In this document: piece by piece, positions 35,163 to 43,963 of the stretch
Layout: every line of letters begins with the position of its first letter
How positions within the stretch are numbered: position 1 is the first letter of the stretch
DNA from: Microcystis aeruginosa Ma_SC_T_19800800_S464
GTDB taxonomy: Bacteria > Cyanobacteriota > Cyanobacteriia > Cyanobacteriales > Microcystaceae
Length of the DNA stretch: 53,861 bases
Assembly (NCBI GenBank): GCA_007095785.1
Contig: SFBL01000111.1
Span: forward strand, 1 to 53,861
Direction of reading: 5' to 3'
Notes under the pieces: generated by a model
Told to the model about the DNA's origin: nothing
Database searches by the model: none
What the model saw: only the letters and a program-made list of their open reading frames with translations
Position numbers and translations under genes: made by a program

Positions 35163-38100
35163 TTAAAGTAATGCTTCTAATTCCGCCAATTCCTGTTCCA
35201 TCAAAGCTTCTGTTTCTGCTTCTGAAAGTGACTCCAATTCAGCAAGGGCTTGGTTGAGTACTACAACATCCGTTGACTCGGTTTCCGAAGAAATCTGAGA
35301 ATTTTCTGAATTATCTTCCCAAGCAAATACTTCTTGGACAAAATACTGCACCACATCACCAATAGTGGGATACTCAAAAGCAAAGGTAGAAGGTAAAGAG
35401 ACAGAAAATAAGCCTTCTAGACGATGTTTCAGTTCTACGGACATTAAAGAATCCATTCCCATCTCAAAGAACCCTTTATCAGTATCTGGTAAAGTATCTC
35501 CGTGAATTCCTAAGACTTGCGCTACTTCTTGCTGTAAACGAGTGGTTAATAGGGTGACTCGTCGGTGAGGAGGGGTTTTTTGGATGGTTTGGGGGAAATT
35601 CTCGACCGTTTGCACAAAATTATCCTGATCTTGCTTGAATAACGCTTCTAAGAAAGCCACCCGTCCTTTTGCTGCAACAATCGTTTTAAACTTAGACCAA
35701 TCAATCTCTGCTACCATTGTTTGAGTAACATTACCATTGATTAGAGCATCTAAAGTATCTAGGGCTAAATTAGGTTGTAATGGATTGATTCCCAGGCGTT
35801 TTAAGCCTTCTTCATAGCCTTGCGTGGCCATTCCCCCTTTAGCCCAAGGTCCCCAGTTAATGCTTAACCCTGTGAGTCCAGACTCTCGACGGTAGTGCAT
35901 TAAACCATCTAAGAAATGGTTGGCAGCAGCATAGTGAATTTGACCTCGTGATCCGATTAAAGCAGACATGGAAGAGAAACAAACAAAGAAATCTAAGGAT
36001 AAATCTTGAGAAAGTTGGTGTAAATTCCACGCTCCTGCTGCTTTAGGATTAAATACGCTCTCAAAACAATGGAAATCCATCTTGTCAATGGTGCGATCGC
36101 TCAAAACCCCTGCTGCGTGAATAATACCCTGTAAGGGAGGACAATTTTCTTGAATTTGGTGAAAAAGTTGACGGGTTTGTTGATGATCACTGACATCAGC
36201 GGCAATTACTTGAATAGTAGCCCCTTTATCCTCTAAAGCTTTGATTTTTACCTGTTTATCCGTTGAATGGTCAGCTAAGGCTCGCCGACTGGTTAAGATT
36301 AAATGATTTGCACCTTTTTCAATTAACCAATCTGCTAAACTTAATCCTAAAGAGCCTAAGCCACCAGTAATAAGATAACTGGCTTCTGTCTTCTTAAAAT
36401 TGATGTTTGAGCTTTTTATTGCTTTATTAGGTACTAAACGGGCAACATATCGTTGATGATCCCGAAAAGCGATGCGATCTTCTCCTAGATTTTCTGTTAT
36501 TTCAGCAATAATTGCTTGAGACGATGGTTGTTTTTCTTCTAAATCAATCAATCCTCCCCATAAATTGGGATATTCAAGGGCAATAACTTGACCCATTCCC
36601 CATAAGGACGTTTGCGCTATTTTAAGCGGTTTAACAGCATCATTCACCGGTTGTGCTTGTTGTGTTATGACCCAAAGTTTAGGGGGTTCTTTAGTTTTAC
36701 ATTGAGCTAAAGCTTGTGTTAGATACAATAAACTGGCATAAGAACGAGTTTGAGAGGTTTGGGAGTTAATATCGCTGTCTAACCCCCATAAATAGACCAC
36801 TTTGGTGATTGGTTCAGTTATATCTTGTAACAACCGTTGAAAATCCTTAACATTATTAGGATTAATTTGATAATGACCTGACACCAACTTCTGATAAGTT
36901 TGACCAGAAGACACCAAAATATAAGCATCATTTAGCGTTGTTGCTAAGGCTTTACCAACTCCTTGATTATCATTAAAAATCAACCACTTTTCTCCTTGAG
37001 AAGGCTTATTTTTTAAGTTTAAAGGACTGAGTTGCCATTCCACTTTGTAACAGTTTTTACTAACATCCTGTAGGATAGGCATCTTGCCTGCTATTATTGC
37101 ATCTTCTCCAACCAATAACTGTAATAATTGGGGTAAAAATTGTTTGACTTCAGGTGATAATTGATCACTTTGATTTAACTGTTCAGTTAGTTGTTTAGTT
37201 TTGCCTTCAACTAATAAATTAAGTAAACTAGAAGCAGACGAAACTGACTTAAATTGAGGTTTAGCATCACTTACCCAATAAGATTCATGTTGCCAAGGAT
37301 AAAGCGGTAACTTAACAAACTGACAATTTTCGGGATATAATTTTTCCCAATTAATCGACTGTCCCCAAGTGTAGAGCTTTCCTAAAGAATTTAATAGTGT
37401 TCCCCGTTCAGAATGTTCTCGTCTTAGAGAGGGTAAAACAACTCCCTCAGTATCTTGTTCTCGTAAGGTACTTTTAATATATCCCAATAAAACAGGATGG
37501 GGGCTGATTTCAACAAAGATAGTATGACGAGATTTAATCATTGCTTCAATCGCAGGGTTAAAACGTACCGTCTGACGCATATTTTGTCCCCAATAAGCGG
37601 CATTAAATAATGTCCCCTCTTGTTGATCACCTGTTACGGTTGAGAAAATTGGTATGGTGCTTTTTTGAGGCTGAAGCTCTCCTAATTTTTTCACTAACTT
37701 ATCCGCAAAAGTCGTCATTTGTTGACTATGAAAAGCATAATTAACAGGGAGTTCTTTGGAGAAAATATGAGGATGGTTTTGGGACAATTCAGCAATTAAT
37801 TGATCGATCGATTGAGACTCCCCAGATACAACCGTTGAATAGGGACTATTAATGGCAGCAATTTCTAATTTATTTTCCCAAGCAGCTATCAAATTTTCTA
37901 CCTCATTAACAGGTAATTCAATCGCAAGCATTTTTCCATTTCCTGTTGCTTGTTGCATCAATTGTCCGCGCTGACAAATCAAATGAATGGCTTCCTCAAG
38001 AGTTAGAATTCCCGCAAAATGGGCTGCTGCAACTTCTCCCAAGCTGTGACCAACCACAGATTTAGGATTAATCCCCCAAGATTGCCATAATTTAGCTAAT

Positions 38101-39896
38101 CCAACTTGTAAAGCAAATAAAGCAGGTTGAGAAACTTCTGTTTCTTGTAAACGAGATTGAGCTTCAGACGCATTAAATTCCGCTAATAATGACCAGTTAG
38201 CATACTTTTGAATCAAAGTATCACATTGTTTAATAACAGAGCGAAAAACGGGTTCTGTTGCTAATAATTCCCGTCCCATTGCCCACCATTGAGGTCCTTG
38301 GCCAGAAAAGACAAAAGCAATGTTTGTTTTACGTTTTGAAGGCTTAGATTGAGTCGATAAATCAATCGTTTCTAACTCTTTTAAACCCTTCAATAATTCT
38401 TCAGGAGAATGAACCAGAACTGCCTGACGATGAGCATGATGAGTCCGTCTTAAACTAGCACTATAGCAAAGATTCTGGACAAATTCAGCGGTTAAAGCTT
38501 GATCTTTCAGGAAATCTTCATAATTTTGAGCTAAATCTCTAACCGCTTCTTGACTATGGGCAGATAAAGGAAGTAAATGAGGGAAAGTTAAGGCAATTGG
38601 TTCTTGGTGAGATAAATTAGCTTCTTCCAAGATAAGATGAGCGTTTGTTCCCGAAAATCCAAAAGAACTAATTCCCACCTTGGCGGATGTTTCCTGTTGT
38701 GGCCAGGTAATTAAAGATGATTGAAGCTTAAGGGGTAACTTATCAAAGGGAATATAAGGATTCGGCTTGTTAAAATGCAGACTGGGCGGAATTTGCTTGT
38801 TTTTCAGGGAGAGTGCCATCTTAATCACACTGGCAATTCCTGCCGCTGCTTCGAGATGTCCTATATTACTTTTTACCGATCCCACCAAACAAGGATTATC
38901 CTTGTCTCGTCCTTCTTCTAACACAGATCCCAAGGCTATCGCTTCGATGGGATCGCCTAAAGATGTTCCAGTCCCGTGCAATTCCACATAATTAAGCTCT
39001 TTTGGCTCAATTTCTGCATTTTTCAAGGCTGATCGAACCAAGCTTTCTTGTGCTGGTCCATAAGGAACCGTTAACCCCTTACTGCGTCCATCATGATTAA
39101 TAGCAGTTCCCCTAATCAACGCATAAATGGAATCATTGTCTGCGATCGCTTGAGCCAACGGTTTGAGAATAATACAACCGACTCCCTCACTTCGCACATA
39201 TCCATTGGCACTTTCATCAAAGGTTTTGCAACGTCCATCAGGAGACAAGGCTTTCAATTTGCTTAACGCAATATTACCAATAGGGGATAAAATCAGGTTA
39301 ACCCCTGCTGCGATCGCCATTGAAGACTCATCATTCCATAAACTTTGACAAGCGAGATGCACTGCGACCAAAGAGGAAGAACAAGCCGTATCTACCGCTA
39401 AACTAGGACCTTTTAAGTTAAAAAGATAGGAAAGACGACCGGCTGCGATATTTGTGCAGTTTCCTGTTAAATCATAGCCTTGGGGATGGTGGCTATATCC
39501 TGCATGGATGCGACTATAATCGTTTGTGGCAATTCCCACAAATACACCTGTTTTCGATCCTGCCAATTGTTCCCGTGTTATTCCTGCATCTTCAATGGTT
39601 TCCCATGCGACTTCTAGGAGTAAGCGTTGCTGAGGGTCCATTAATACGGCTTCTCTGGGGGAAATTCCGAAAAAATTAGCATCAAACCCATCAACTTGCG
39701 ATAAAAATCCCCCATAACGAGAATTCATTTTCCCCTGTGTTTCAGGATTCTCATCATAATATTCATTAATATTCCAGCGCTCCTTAGGAATTTCGGTGAT
39801 TCCATCTTTTCCTTGGGATAATAATTGCCAGAATTCATGAGGATTATTGGCTTGAGGAAAACGACAGCCAATCCCAATAATTGCAATAGGTTTCAT
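35163..39896 (-). CDS. Type I PKS module: KS-AT-KR-ACP
   Basis: This 1,577-residue protein carries one elongation and ketoreduction module. The KS has C172 in DTACSSSLVA, ELHGTGTSLGD and KSNIGHLEAAAG. The AT has FSGQGPQWWAMGRE, GHSLGEVAA and YAFHS, most consistent with malonyl-CoA. The KR (~1170-1370) has TGGLGSLGLSLA and the catalytic set SSMSALIG...HYAAANHF. The ACP has FFEMGMDSLMSVEL. The tail (ALAELESLSEAETEALMEQE) is a typical C-terminal docking helix, and the next protein in the operon starts with a matching N-terminal coil. This suggests direct hand-off. The KS begins at residue 1 with no docking segment, so the chain probably arrives from the free ACP. A region of unknown role (~880-1000) lies between AT and KR. 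Confidence 0.88.
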   Translation of the reverse strand: MKPIAIIGIGCRFPQANNPHEFWQLLSQGKDGITEIPKERWNINEYYDENPETQGKMNSRYGGFLSQVDGFDANFFGISPREAVLMDPQQRLLLEVAWETIEDAGITREQLAGSKTGVFVGIATNDYSRIHAGYSHHPQGYDLTGNCTNIAAGRLSYLFNLKGPSLAVDTACSSSLVAVHLACQSLWNDESSMAIAAGVNLILSPIGNIALSKLKALSPDGRCKTFDESANGYVRSEGVGCIILKPLAQAIADNDSIYALIRGTAINHDGRSKGLTVPYGPAQESLVRSALKNAEIEPKELNYVELHGTGTSLGDPIEAIALGSVLEEGRDKDNPCLVGSVKSNIGHLEAAAGIASVIKMALSLKNKQIPPSLHFNKPNPYIPFDKLPLKLQSSLITWPQQETSAKVGISSFGFSGTNAHLILEEANLSHQEPIALTFPHLLPLSAHSQEAVRDLAQNYEDFLKDQALTAEFVQNLCYSASLRRTHHAHRQAVLVHSPEELLKGLKELETIDLSTQSKPSKRKTNIAFVFSGQGPQWWAMGRELLATEPVFRSVIKQCDTLIQKYANWSLLAEFNASEAQSRLQETEVSQPALFALQVGLAKLWQSWGINPKSVVGHSLGEVAAAHFAGILTLEEAIHLICQRGQLMQQATGNGKMLAIELPVNEVENLIAAWENKLEIAAINSPYSTVVSGESQSIDQLIAELSQNHPHIFSKELPVNYAFHSQQMTTFADKLVKKLGELQPQKSTIPIFSTVTGDQQEGTLFNAAYWGQNMRQTVRFNPAIEAMIKSRHTIFVEISPHPVLLGYIKSTLREQDTEGVVLPSLRREHSERGTLLNSLGKLYTWGQSINWEKLYPENCQFVKLPLYPWQHESYWVSDAKPQFKSVSSASSLLNLLVEGKTKQLTEQLNQSDQLSPEVKQFLPQLLQLLVGEDAIIAGKMPILQDVSKNCYKVEWQLSPLNLKNKPSQGEKWLIFNDNQGVGKALATTLNDAYILVSSGQTYQKLVSGHYQINPNNVKDFQRLLQDITEPITKVVYLWGLDSDINSQTSQTRSYASLLYLTQALAQCKTKEPPKLWVITQQAQPVNDAVKPLKIAQTSLWGMGQVIALEYPNLWGGLIDLEEKQPSSQAIIAEITENLGEDRIAFRDHQRYVARLVPNKAIKSSNINFKKTEASYLITGGLGSLGLSLADWLIEKGANHLILTSRRALADHSTDKQVKIKALEDKGATIQVIAADVSDHQQTRQLFHQIQENCPPLQGIIHAAGVLSDRTIDKMDFHCFESVFNPKAAGAWNLHQLSQDLSLDFFVCFSSMSALIGSRGQIHYAAANHFLDGLMHYRRESGLTGLSINWGPWAKGGMATQGYEEGLKRLGINPLQPNLALDTLDALINGNVTQTMVAEIDWSKFKTIVAAKGRVAFLEALFKQDQDNFVQTVENFPQTIQKTPPHRRVTLLTTRLQQEVAQVLGIHGDTLPDTDKGFFEMGMDSLMSVELKHRLEGLFSVSLPSTFAFEYPTIGDVVQYFVQEVFAWEDNSENSQISSETESTDVVVLNQALAELESLSEAETEALMEQELAELEALL

Positions 39897-40039
39897 AGTT
39901 TAGAGACTCCGTAATTAATAAACAGCAATTTACTTAAATAGAGAAACAAAATAATTCCCTTAAATGAGTAGGGTGAGCAAAAATCTTGATAAGTGAATCG
40001 TTATGATTTAATTTCACCCCCCCAATTCCGTATGTTTAA
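39897..40039. other. Short gap between halogenase and PKS genes
   Basis: This AT-rich 143-bp spacer has no gene. A CGGAGT ribosome site lies about 11 bases before the PKS ATG. I see no clear terminator here, so the genes are plausibly co-transcribed. Confidence 0.4.
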
Positions 40040-41836
40040 CTACACATTAACAGGAACTTTCTCAGGTGATTTTGCGACGCTTTCCGTTACCCAAGTATTC
40101 AGTTGAGGTCGATAACGATAGTTGGTAAATTCTTGGCGAGTCAGTTCAATTTGACTATTATCAGGAATCCCTTTAGTAAAATGTTTATAAAACATTTCGC
40201 CGATCATTGCTTGCAGCATATGAACAAAATGTTCGGCCAAATAGTAAAGATTTTTCCCATTTAAAAAGCCACGCCACCCAAAACCTTTCCAGAGAAATTT
40301 AGCATACCAAATTGCCGTGTAGAAATTTGTCCATTTCATAGATGCAAAGACATTAGACCGTTTGGGTTCAAGTTTGGTATTTTCGACAAAGTTATCAAAA
40401 TGTTTAAGAGTATGATAATCTCTCCAAAGTTGATCTCCTCGATAACAATCCATGAAACCTAAATTTTTCCCTTGTTTAATGACTTCATTAAATTGCTGAT
40501 AAAGATGTTCACAATACCCTGTTTGATGTTCTTTTAAGCCAAGGGTATATCGTGCTAGAAAATCCAAGTCTAGAAACCATTTTCCTGTGTACATAGGAAC
40601 TTGGACACCAAACCACCAAATATAATCATGATAGATCCGCCAACTCATAATACTGGCATTTCCTAACTGTTTATCATGATGTTTGATTAGATGGTTATTA
40701 AACCGCGTGTAAGTTAGGATAAAATCATTGTACGCCGCTTGTTTTTTCTCGCCAATAGCTTCTCCTACTAATTTACTGCGAATAATTTCTGTGGTACATT
40801 CAATTTGATAGGAAATCATGCTAGAACCCAAAGAATAAAAAGGATCAAAAATACAAGCTGCATCTCCAATTACATACCAATTATCGGCTGAAAACATGGT
40901 TTTGCTTGTATGAGAAGGTCGCGGTAAATAATGGAAATCAATATTTTCACCACTATTAACTAAACGATAAAGAATTTCATGATTGGCTTTTAAGAAATCA
41001 TAAAATTTCTCTTTTGTGTTAATTTGATGATCAGCGATCGCTGAACGATGATAAGCAATGCCAATGGAAATTTCTTGACTATCCTTCTCGGTAGGAATCA
41101 TCCATAACCAATGACCATGACCGAACCAATGATTGGTTGCATAGTAATGGCTACAAGTTGTACCATAAGGATCATAACCATCGTGAAAAATGGTGCGATC
41201 AATATTGTTAACTCTGACCCAAACAGAACCGGTATCAAGTCCAAAAAGATTATCTGCTCCAAATAGGAGATTATCGGTTTTTTTACCAATAATAAACTTA
41301 CGTCCTGCGGCATCAATAACGTGCTTTGCTTTGAGAGTTATCTGTTCATTTTCGACTTTAGCGATAACGGTTTTGAGTTCATCTTTTGAGGTTAAATCAA
41401 CATCTACAACTCGACCTTGATAAAAAGTTGCTCCCATCGCTTTATTCATTTTTAGGAGATCCCGTTCAAATCTTGCCCGGTTCATTTGAAAGGAAGCCAA
41501 AGGCGGTTGACGATTATTCCAAATATGATAATAATCATCAGTAGTGGTCGTTTTTTCCTTCTTTTTCGGCCAATGGAAGTTTAGTCCAAATTTGGGAGGA
41601 TGATTTTCGATCATATACTCATATAGTCCCAATTCTTTGCAGACAAATAAGGTGGCAATTTCCACCATTGATTCGCCAATTTTGAGGTCTTTATTAGTTC
41701 TTTCTTCTGGACGAGGATCGATCAGTGCAATTTTAATGTTGGGAACATTTAGAAGTAAGTGTCTTGCTTGACAGACCCCAGCAAAACCTGCTCCCATAAT
41801 CACAACATCATACTCATTAGTGTTAGTAGCAACCAT
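40040..41836 (-). CDS. Flavin-dependent halogenase
   Basis: This FAD enzyme of 598 residues probably chlorinates or brominates a substrate through hypohalous acid. It has the Rossmann motif GAGFAG at 15-20, the halogenase signature WxWxIP as HWLWMIPTEKD, and GES at 54-56. Lysine K82 in HPPKFGLNFHW aligns with the catalytic lysine of tryptophan-type halogenases (PrnA K79 context). A DPFYSLGSS segment resembles the DP-F/L-x-S-x-G loop of the family. WxWxIP separates it from simple monooxygenases. It has a strong AGGAG site and lies between the free ACP and the first PKS, so an ACP-bound acyl substrate is likely. NADH-flavin reductase would come from elsewhere. The exact substrate is unknown. 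Confidence 0.82.
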   Translation of the reverse strand: MVATNTNEYDVVIMGAGFAGVCQARHLLLNVPNIKIALIDPRPEERTNKDLKIGESMVEIATLFVCKELGLYEYMIENHPPKFGLNFHWPKKKEKTTTTDDYYHIWNNRQPPLASFQMNRARFERDLLKMNKAMGATFYQGRVVDVDLTSKDELKTVIAKVENEQITLKAKHVIDAAGRKFIIGKKTDNLLFGADNLFGLDTGSVWVRVNNIDRTIFHDGYDPYGTTCSHYYATNHWFGHGHWLWMIPTEKDSQEISIGIAYHRSAIADHQINTKEKFYDFLKANHEILYRLVNSGENIDFHYLPRPSHTSKTMFSADNWYVIGDAACIFDPFYSLGSSMISYQIECTTEIIRSKLVGEAIGEKKQAAYNDFILTYTRFNNHLIKHHDKQLGNASIMSWRIYHDYIWWFGVQVPMYTGKWFLDLDFLARYTLGLKEHQTGYCEHLYQQFNEVIKQGKNLGFMDCYRGDQLWRDYHTLKHFDNFVENTKLEPKRSNVFASMKWTNFYTAIWYAKFLWKGFGWRGFLNGKNLYYLAEHFVHMLQAMIGEMFYKHFTKGIPDNSQIELTRQEFTNYRYRPQLNTWVTESVAKSPEKVPVNV

Positions 41837-41898
41837 TGTTCAAATTCTCCTAAAATGTGATGAGGAATAGAGTGAATGAGAAAGAATACAAGAAAAAG

Positions 41899-42162
41899 TT
41901 AAAGATATAATTCCCCTAATCGGGTTGCTAATTCAGCAATGGTGGGATAGTTAAAAATGACCACAGGATTTAATTCCTTTCCGAGCCATTTTTCTAAGCG
42001 TCCTAATAAAACTAACGCTTTTCGTGAGTCGAGTTCATAATTATCAAAAGGTTCTTCAATATCAATGTCATCAAGGTCAACATCGAGTTGTTGAGCAAAC
42101 TGATCAACGAGCCAGTTTTGAATGTCTTCAACGGTACAAGGAGATTGAACAGTTGTCATCAT
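41899..42162 (-). CDS. Free-standing acyl/peptidyl carrier protein
   Basis: This 87-residue carrier protein would receive a phosphopantetheine arm at S46 in NYELDSRKALVLLG. The predicted four-helix pattern (VEDIQNWLVDQFAQQ, then RKALVLLGRLEKWLG, then PTIAELATRLGELYL) and the acidic loop DLDDIDIEEPFDNY fit ACPs. It is the first gene of the minus-strand cluster, 62 bases ahead of the halogenase. I infer it holds the starter or the halogenation substrate, or accepts serine from the carrier-less A domain. An AAGGAA site lies about 9 bases before the first of two adjacent ATGs. Confidence 0.85.
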   Translation of the reverse strand: MMTTVQSPCTVEDIQNWLVDQFAQQLDVDLDDIDIEEPFDNYELDSRKALVLLGRLEKWLGKELNPVVIFNYPTIAELATRLGELYL

Positions 42163-42447
42163 GGGTTAAGTTCCTTTAACGTGAAAAAAGTGTTTTAGCA
42201 AACTAAGATTGCTTAACTTATATTCCTAGTTTATTCCTCTATCCATTGATCAGCCATGTTTTATTTTTCGCCAAAACTGGATTTTTTTTATTCCTATTTT
42301 TTATGGTCAAATTTGGTACACTTTTACTATATAAATATAATCGAAAAACCTAGCAGACAATACAAAATATTATCCATTAAATTTCAACTCCTTTTTTCTT
42401 ACAATAAAAGGTAACAAAATCAAGTTGCTAGTTACTAGGTAAAAATT
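42163..42447. promoter_or_regulatory. Divergent control region of the biosynthetic cluster
   Basis: This 285-bp AT-rich intergenic region separates the cluster's first gene (minus strand) from a plus-strand gene of unknown function. It is the only divergent promoter region of the cluster and therefore the likely target of the PAS-AraC regulator encoded nearby. A TATATAAATATAATC stretch at about 42328 could hold a -10 box. I cannot define operators from one copy. Confidence 0.45.
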
Positions 42448-42966
42448 ATGATAGAGACTCATGTTCTTAACCAATCTGTTAAAGAGATTCCTTCTACTAC
42501 TCAACCGATTGAAACCGCTCATAAATCTCCGCAAATGCTCCAAGAATTATTAACTTCAGCCGTTGTACAGCTTGAAACAGAATTGCAAGATAAGCTAGAA
42601 AAACTGCTATCTAAACAGGAGTATCAATTGTTAAAAATTGGCGAGAATATTAATAGCTTGACACAGGAATTAGAGCAAGCAATTTCTGAATTTCTCCAAA
42701 TTGCCCAACAAGCAAATAAAACCTATAGTTCTCTACAGTTTTTGGGTCAATTTGTTGAACAAAAACCTAATAACTCACTCAATAAAGGAAGCCAAGATAC
42801 CGTTAGAGTGGTTTATAGTCATGCCGCCAAATTACCGCTTCCTGTGGTAGAAAAATATGGCTTAGGGTTTATCCTAAAAGATAAAATGGTTGATTTATCC
42901 CAACTAGGTATTACCCTTTCACTCTCTCGTCAATCTCCTTCTCTTCCTGCCATCAAACAGGGATAA
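42448..42966 (+). CDS. Coiled-coil protein of unknown function
   Basis: I do not recognise this 172-residue protein. The central part (VVQLETELQDKLEKLLSKQE, then INSLTQELEQAISEFLQIAQ) has a heptad pattern typical of a coiled coil. The C-terminal third (TVRVVYSHAAKLPLPVVEKY and GLGFILKDKMVDLSQLGITL) looks globular. There is no signal peptide or membrane helix. It is transcribed away from the biosynthetic genes and towards the AraC-type regulator, sharing the divergent control region, so a regulatory or scaffold role in the cluster is possible. An AGGT purine run precedes the ATG. It could equally be a host gene beside the cluster. Confidence 0.65.
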   Translation: MIETHVLNQSVKEIPSTTQPIETAHKSPQMLQELLTSAVVQLETELQDKLEKLLSKQEYQLLKIGENINSLTQELEQAISEFLQIAQQANKTYSSLQFLGQFVEQKPNNSLNKGSQDTVRVVYSHAAKLPLPVVEKYGLGFILKDKMVDLSQLGITLSLSRQSPSLPAIKQG

Positions 42967-42980
42967 TTTAAGCACTACTA

Positions 42981-42999
42981 AGGTGGGCATTGCCCACCT
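42981..42999. terminator. Hairpin between convergent genes
   Basis: AGGTGGGC at 42981-42988 pairs with GCCCACCT at 42992-42999, with a 3-base centre. It lies between two convergent genes and could end transcription from both sides. No U-tract follows on either strand, so it may instead be a short dispersed palindrome. Confidence 0.45.
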
Positions 43000-43060
43000 C
43001 GAATGATGATTATGTAAGGTGTAAAGTTTAAATGCTTATAACCTAAAACTCAGCCATCAT

Positions 43061-43963
43061 TTAAGCTACTTGAGTTTGATATTTTTTTCGCCAACTTTTA
43101 GGAGATACTTTATGTAACTGACTAAAGCGACGGGAAAAATAATAGGGGTCAGTAAACCCAACGGTGGCGGCAATTTTGGTAATTGACTCATGGGTTTTCA
43201 GTAACAAGGATCGGGCTTCTAGCATTCTTCGTTCCACAATCCAATGAATAATCGTTTTGTCGGTGCGACGCTTAACTAAATTGGTTAAATAAGCAGGAGA
43301 ATAACCAGCCGCTCCAGCCACATCATTGAGGGTAATCGGTTGACTATAATTTGCCTCAATAAACTCAAAAACGGGTTTTAATTGAGAACTATTAGGGTAG
43401 AAAGAAGCCAAAGAATCAAAGAAATTCGGTTGCGGGGTAGAAGAAGGCTGTATCAACGATTGAGGAGCTTGTTTTGAGTTAACAGAAGGATGAATTCTGC
43501 AAGCGTAGCCATCTTTTTCAGATTCTAGAAAATTTAAGGAACGAGCTACTATGCTTATATAATCTTGATCTCCATATTTGAGAAGGTTAACCGTAATATC
43601 GAGGGATTGATGATCCCCATAATAAGGATGGTGTGTGATCAAACGTCCAAAACCTCGACGTTGAATTAATTTCCAGTATCTAGACCAATCTGAGTTCAAA
43701 AAATCTTGAGCAGCTTCTTCTATAGTCAAATTAGATAATTGTTCTCTGGAATATCCCAATAAAGCACAAGCCGCATCATTGTAATGCTTAATCCGTCCTT
43801 GAGAATCGATCCACAATACAGATTCAGGGATTTGATTGATTAAGTATTGAATAACAGATATGGATTCAGCTATTTCTTGCTGAGGGACGGAATTAAGAAA
43901 GTTAGTCGTAGAATGAGAGAAGTTAAGGGAGTTAAGAGGGTTAAAGTTTGGAGTTAAAAGCAT
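43061..43963 (-). CDS. PAS domain-containing AraC family regulator
   Basis: This transcription factor has about 300 residues. The N-terminal PAS domain (~35-145) shows SVLWIDSQGRIKHYNDAACA and LLGYSREQL. The C-terminal AraC/XylS DNA-binding region has two helix-turn-helices: ITLNDVAGAAGYSPAYLTNL, and ITKIAATVGFTDPYYFSRRF followed by SQLHKVSPKSWR. The PAS domain should sense a small ligand, redox state or light-linked cofactor, which is unusual among AraC proteins. The frame can begin at a GTG (44014), but the ATG at 43963 has an AGGA site 8 bases upstream, so I prefer it. It lies about 0.9 kb beyond the cluster's divergent promoter and is a good candidate for its regulator. Confidence 0.82.
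   Translation of the reverse strand: MLLTPNFNPLNSLNFSHSTTNFLNSVPQQEIAESISVIQYLINQIPESVLWIDSQGRIKHYNDAACALLGYSREQLSNLTIEEAAQDFLNSDWSRYWKLIQRRGFGRLITHHPYYGDHQSLDITVNLLKYGDQDYISIVARSLNFLESEKDGYACRIHPSVNSKQAPQSLIQPSSTPQPNFFDSLASFYPNSSQLKPVFEFIEANYSQPITLNDVAGAAGYSPAYLTNLVKRRTDKTIIHWIVERRMLEARSLLLKTHESITKIAATVGFTDPYYFSRRFSQLHKVSPKSWRKKYQTQVA

Noticed and set aside
14786-42162. Microcystin, cyanopeptolin or aeruginosin cluster
   Set aside because: Adda-type PKS, multimodular NRPS with PCPs, epimerase and thioesterase genes are all absent, and the PUFA-like proteins do not belong to those clusters.
10597-42162. Standard heterocyst glycolipid (hgl) island
   Set aside because: Some proteins resemble HglA, HglC/D and HglE. 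However, the halogenase, serine A-C protein, PKS with C domain and lack of hgl glycosyltransferase do not fit, and the probable host genus does not form heterocysts.
42981-42999. Certain intrinsic terminator
   Set aside because: The palindrome lacks a U-tract on either strand, so I kept the call at low confidence.
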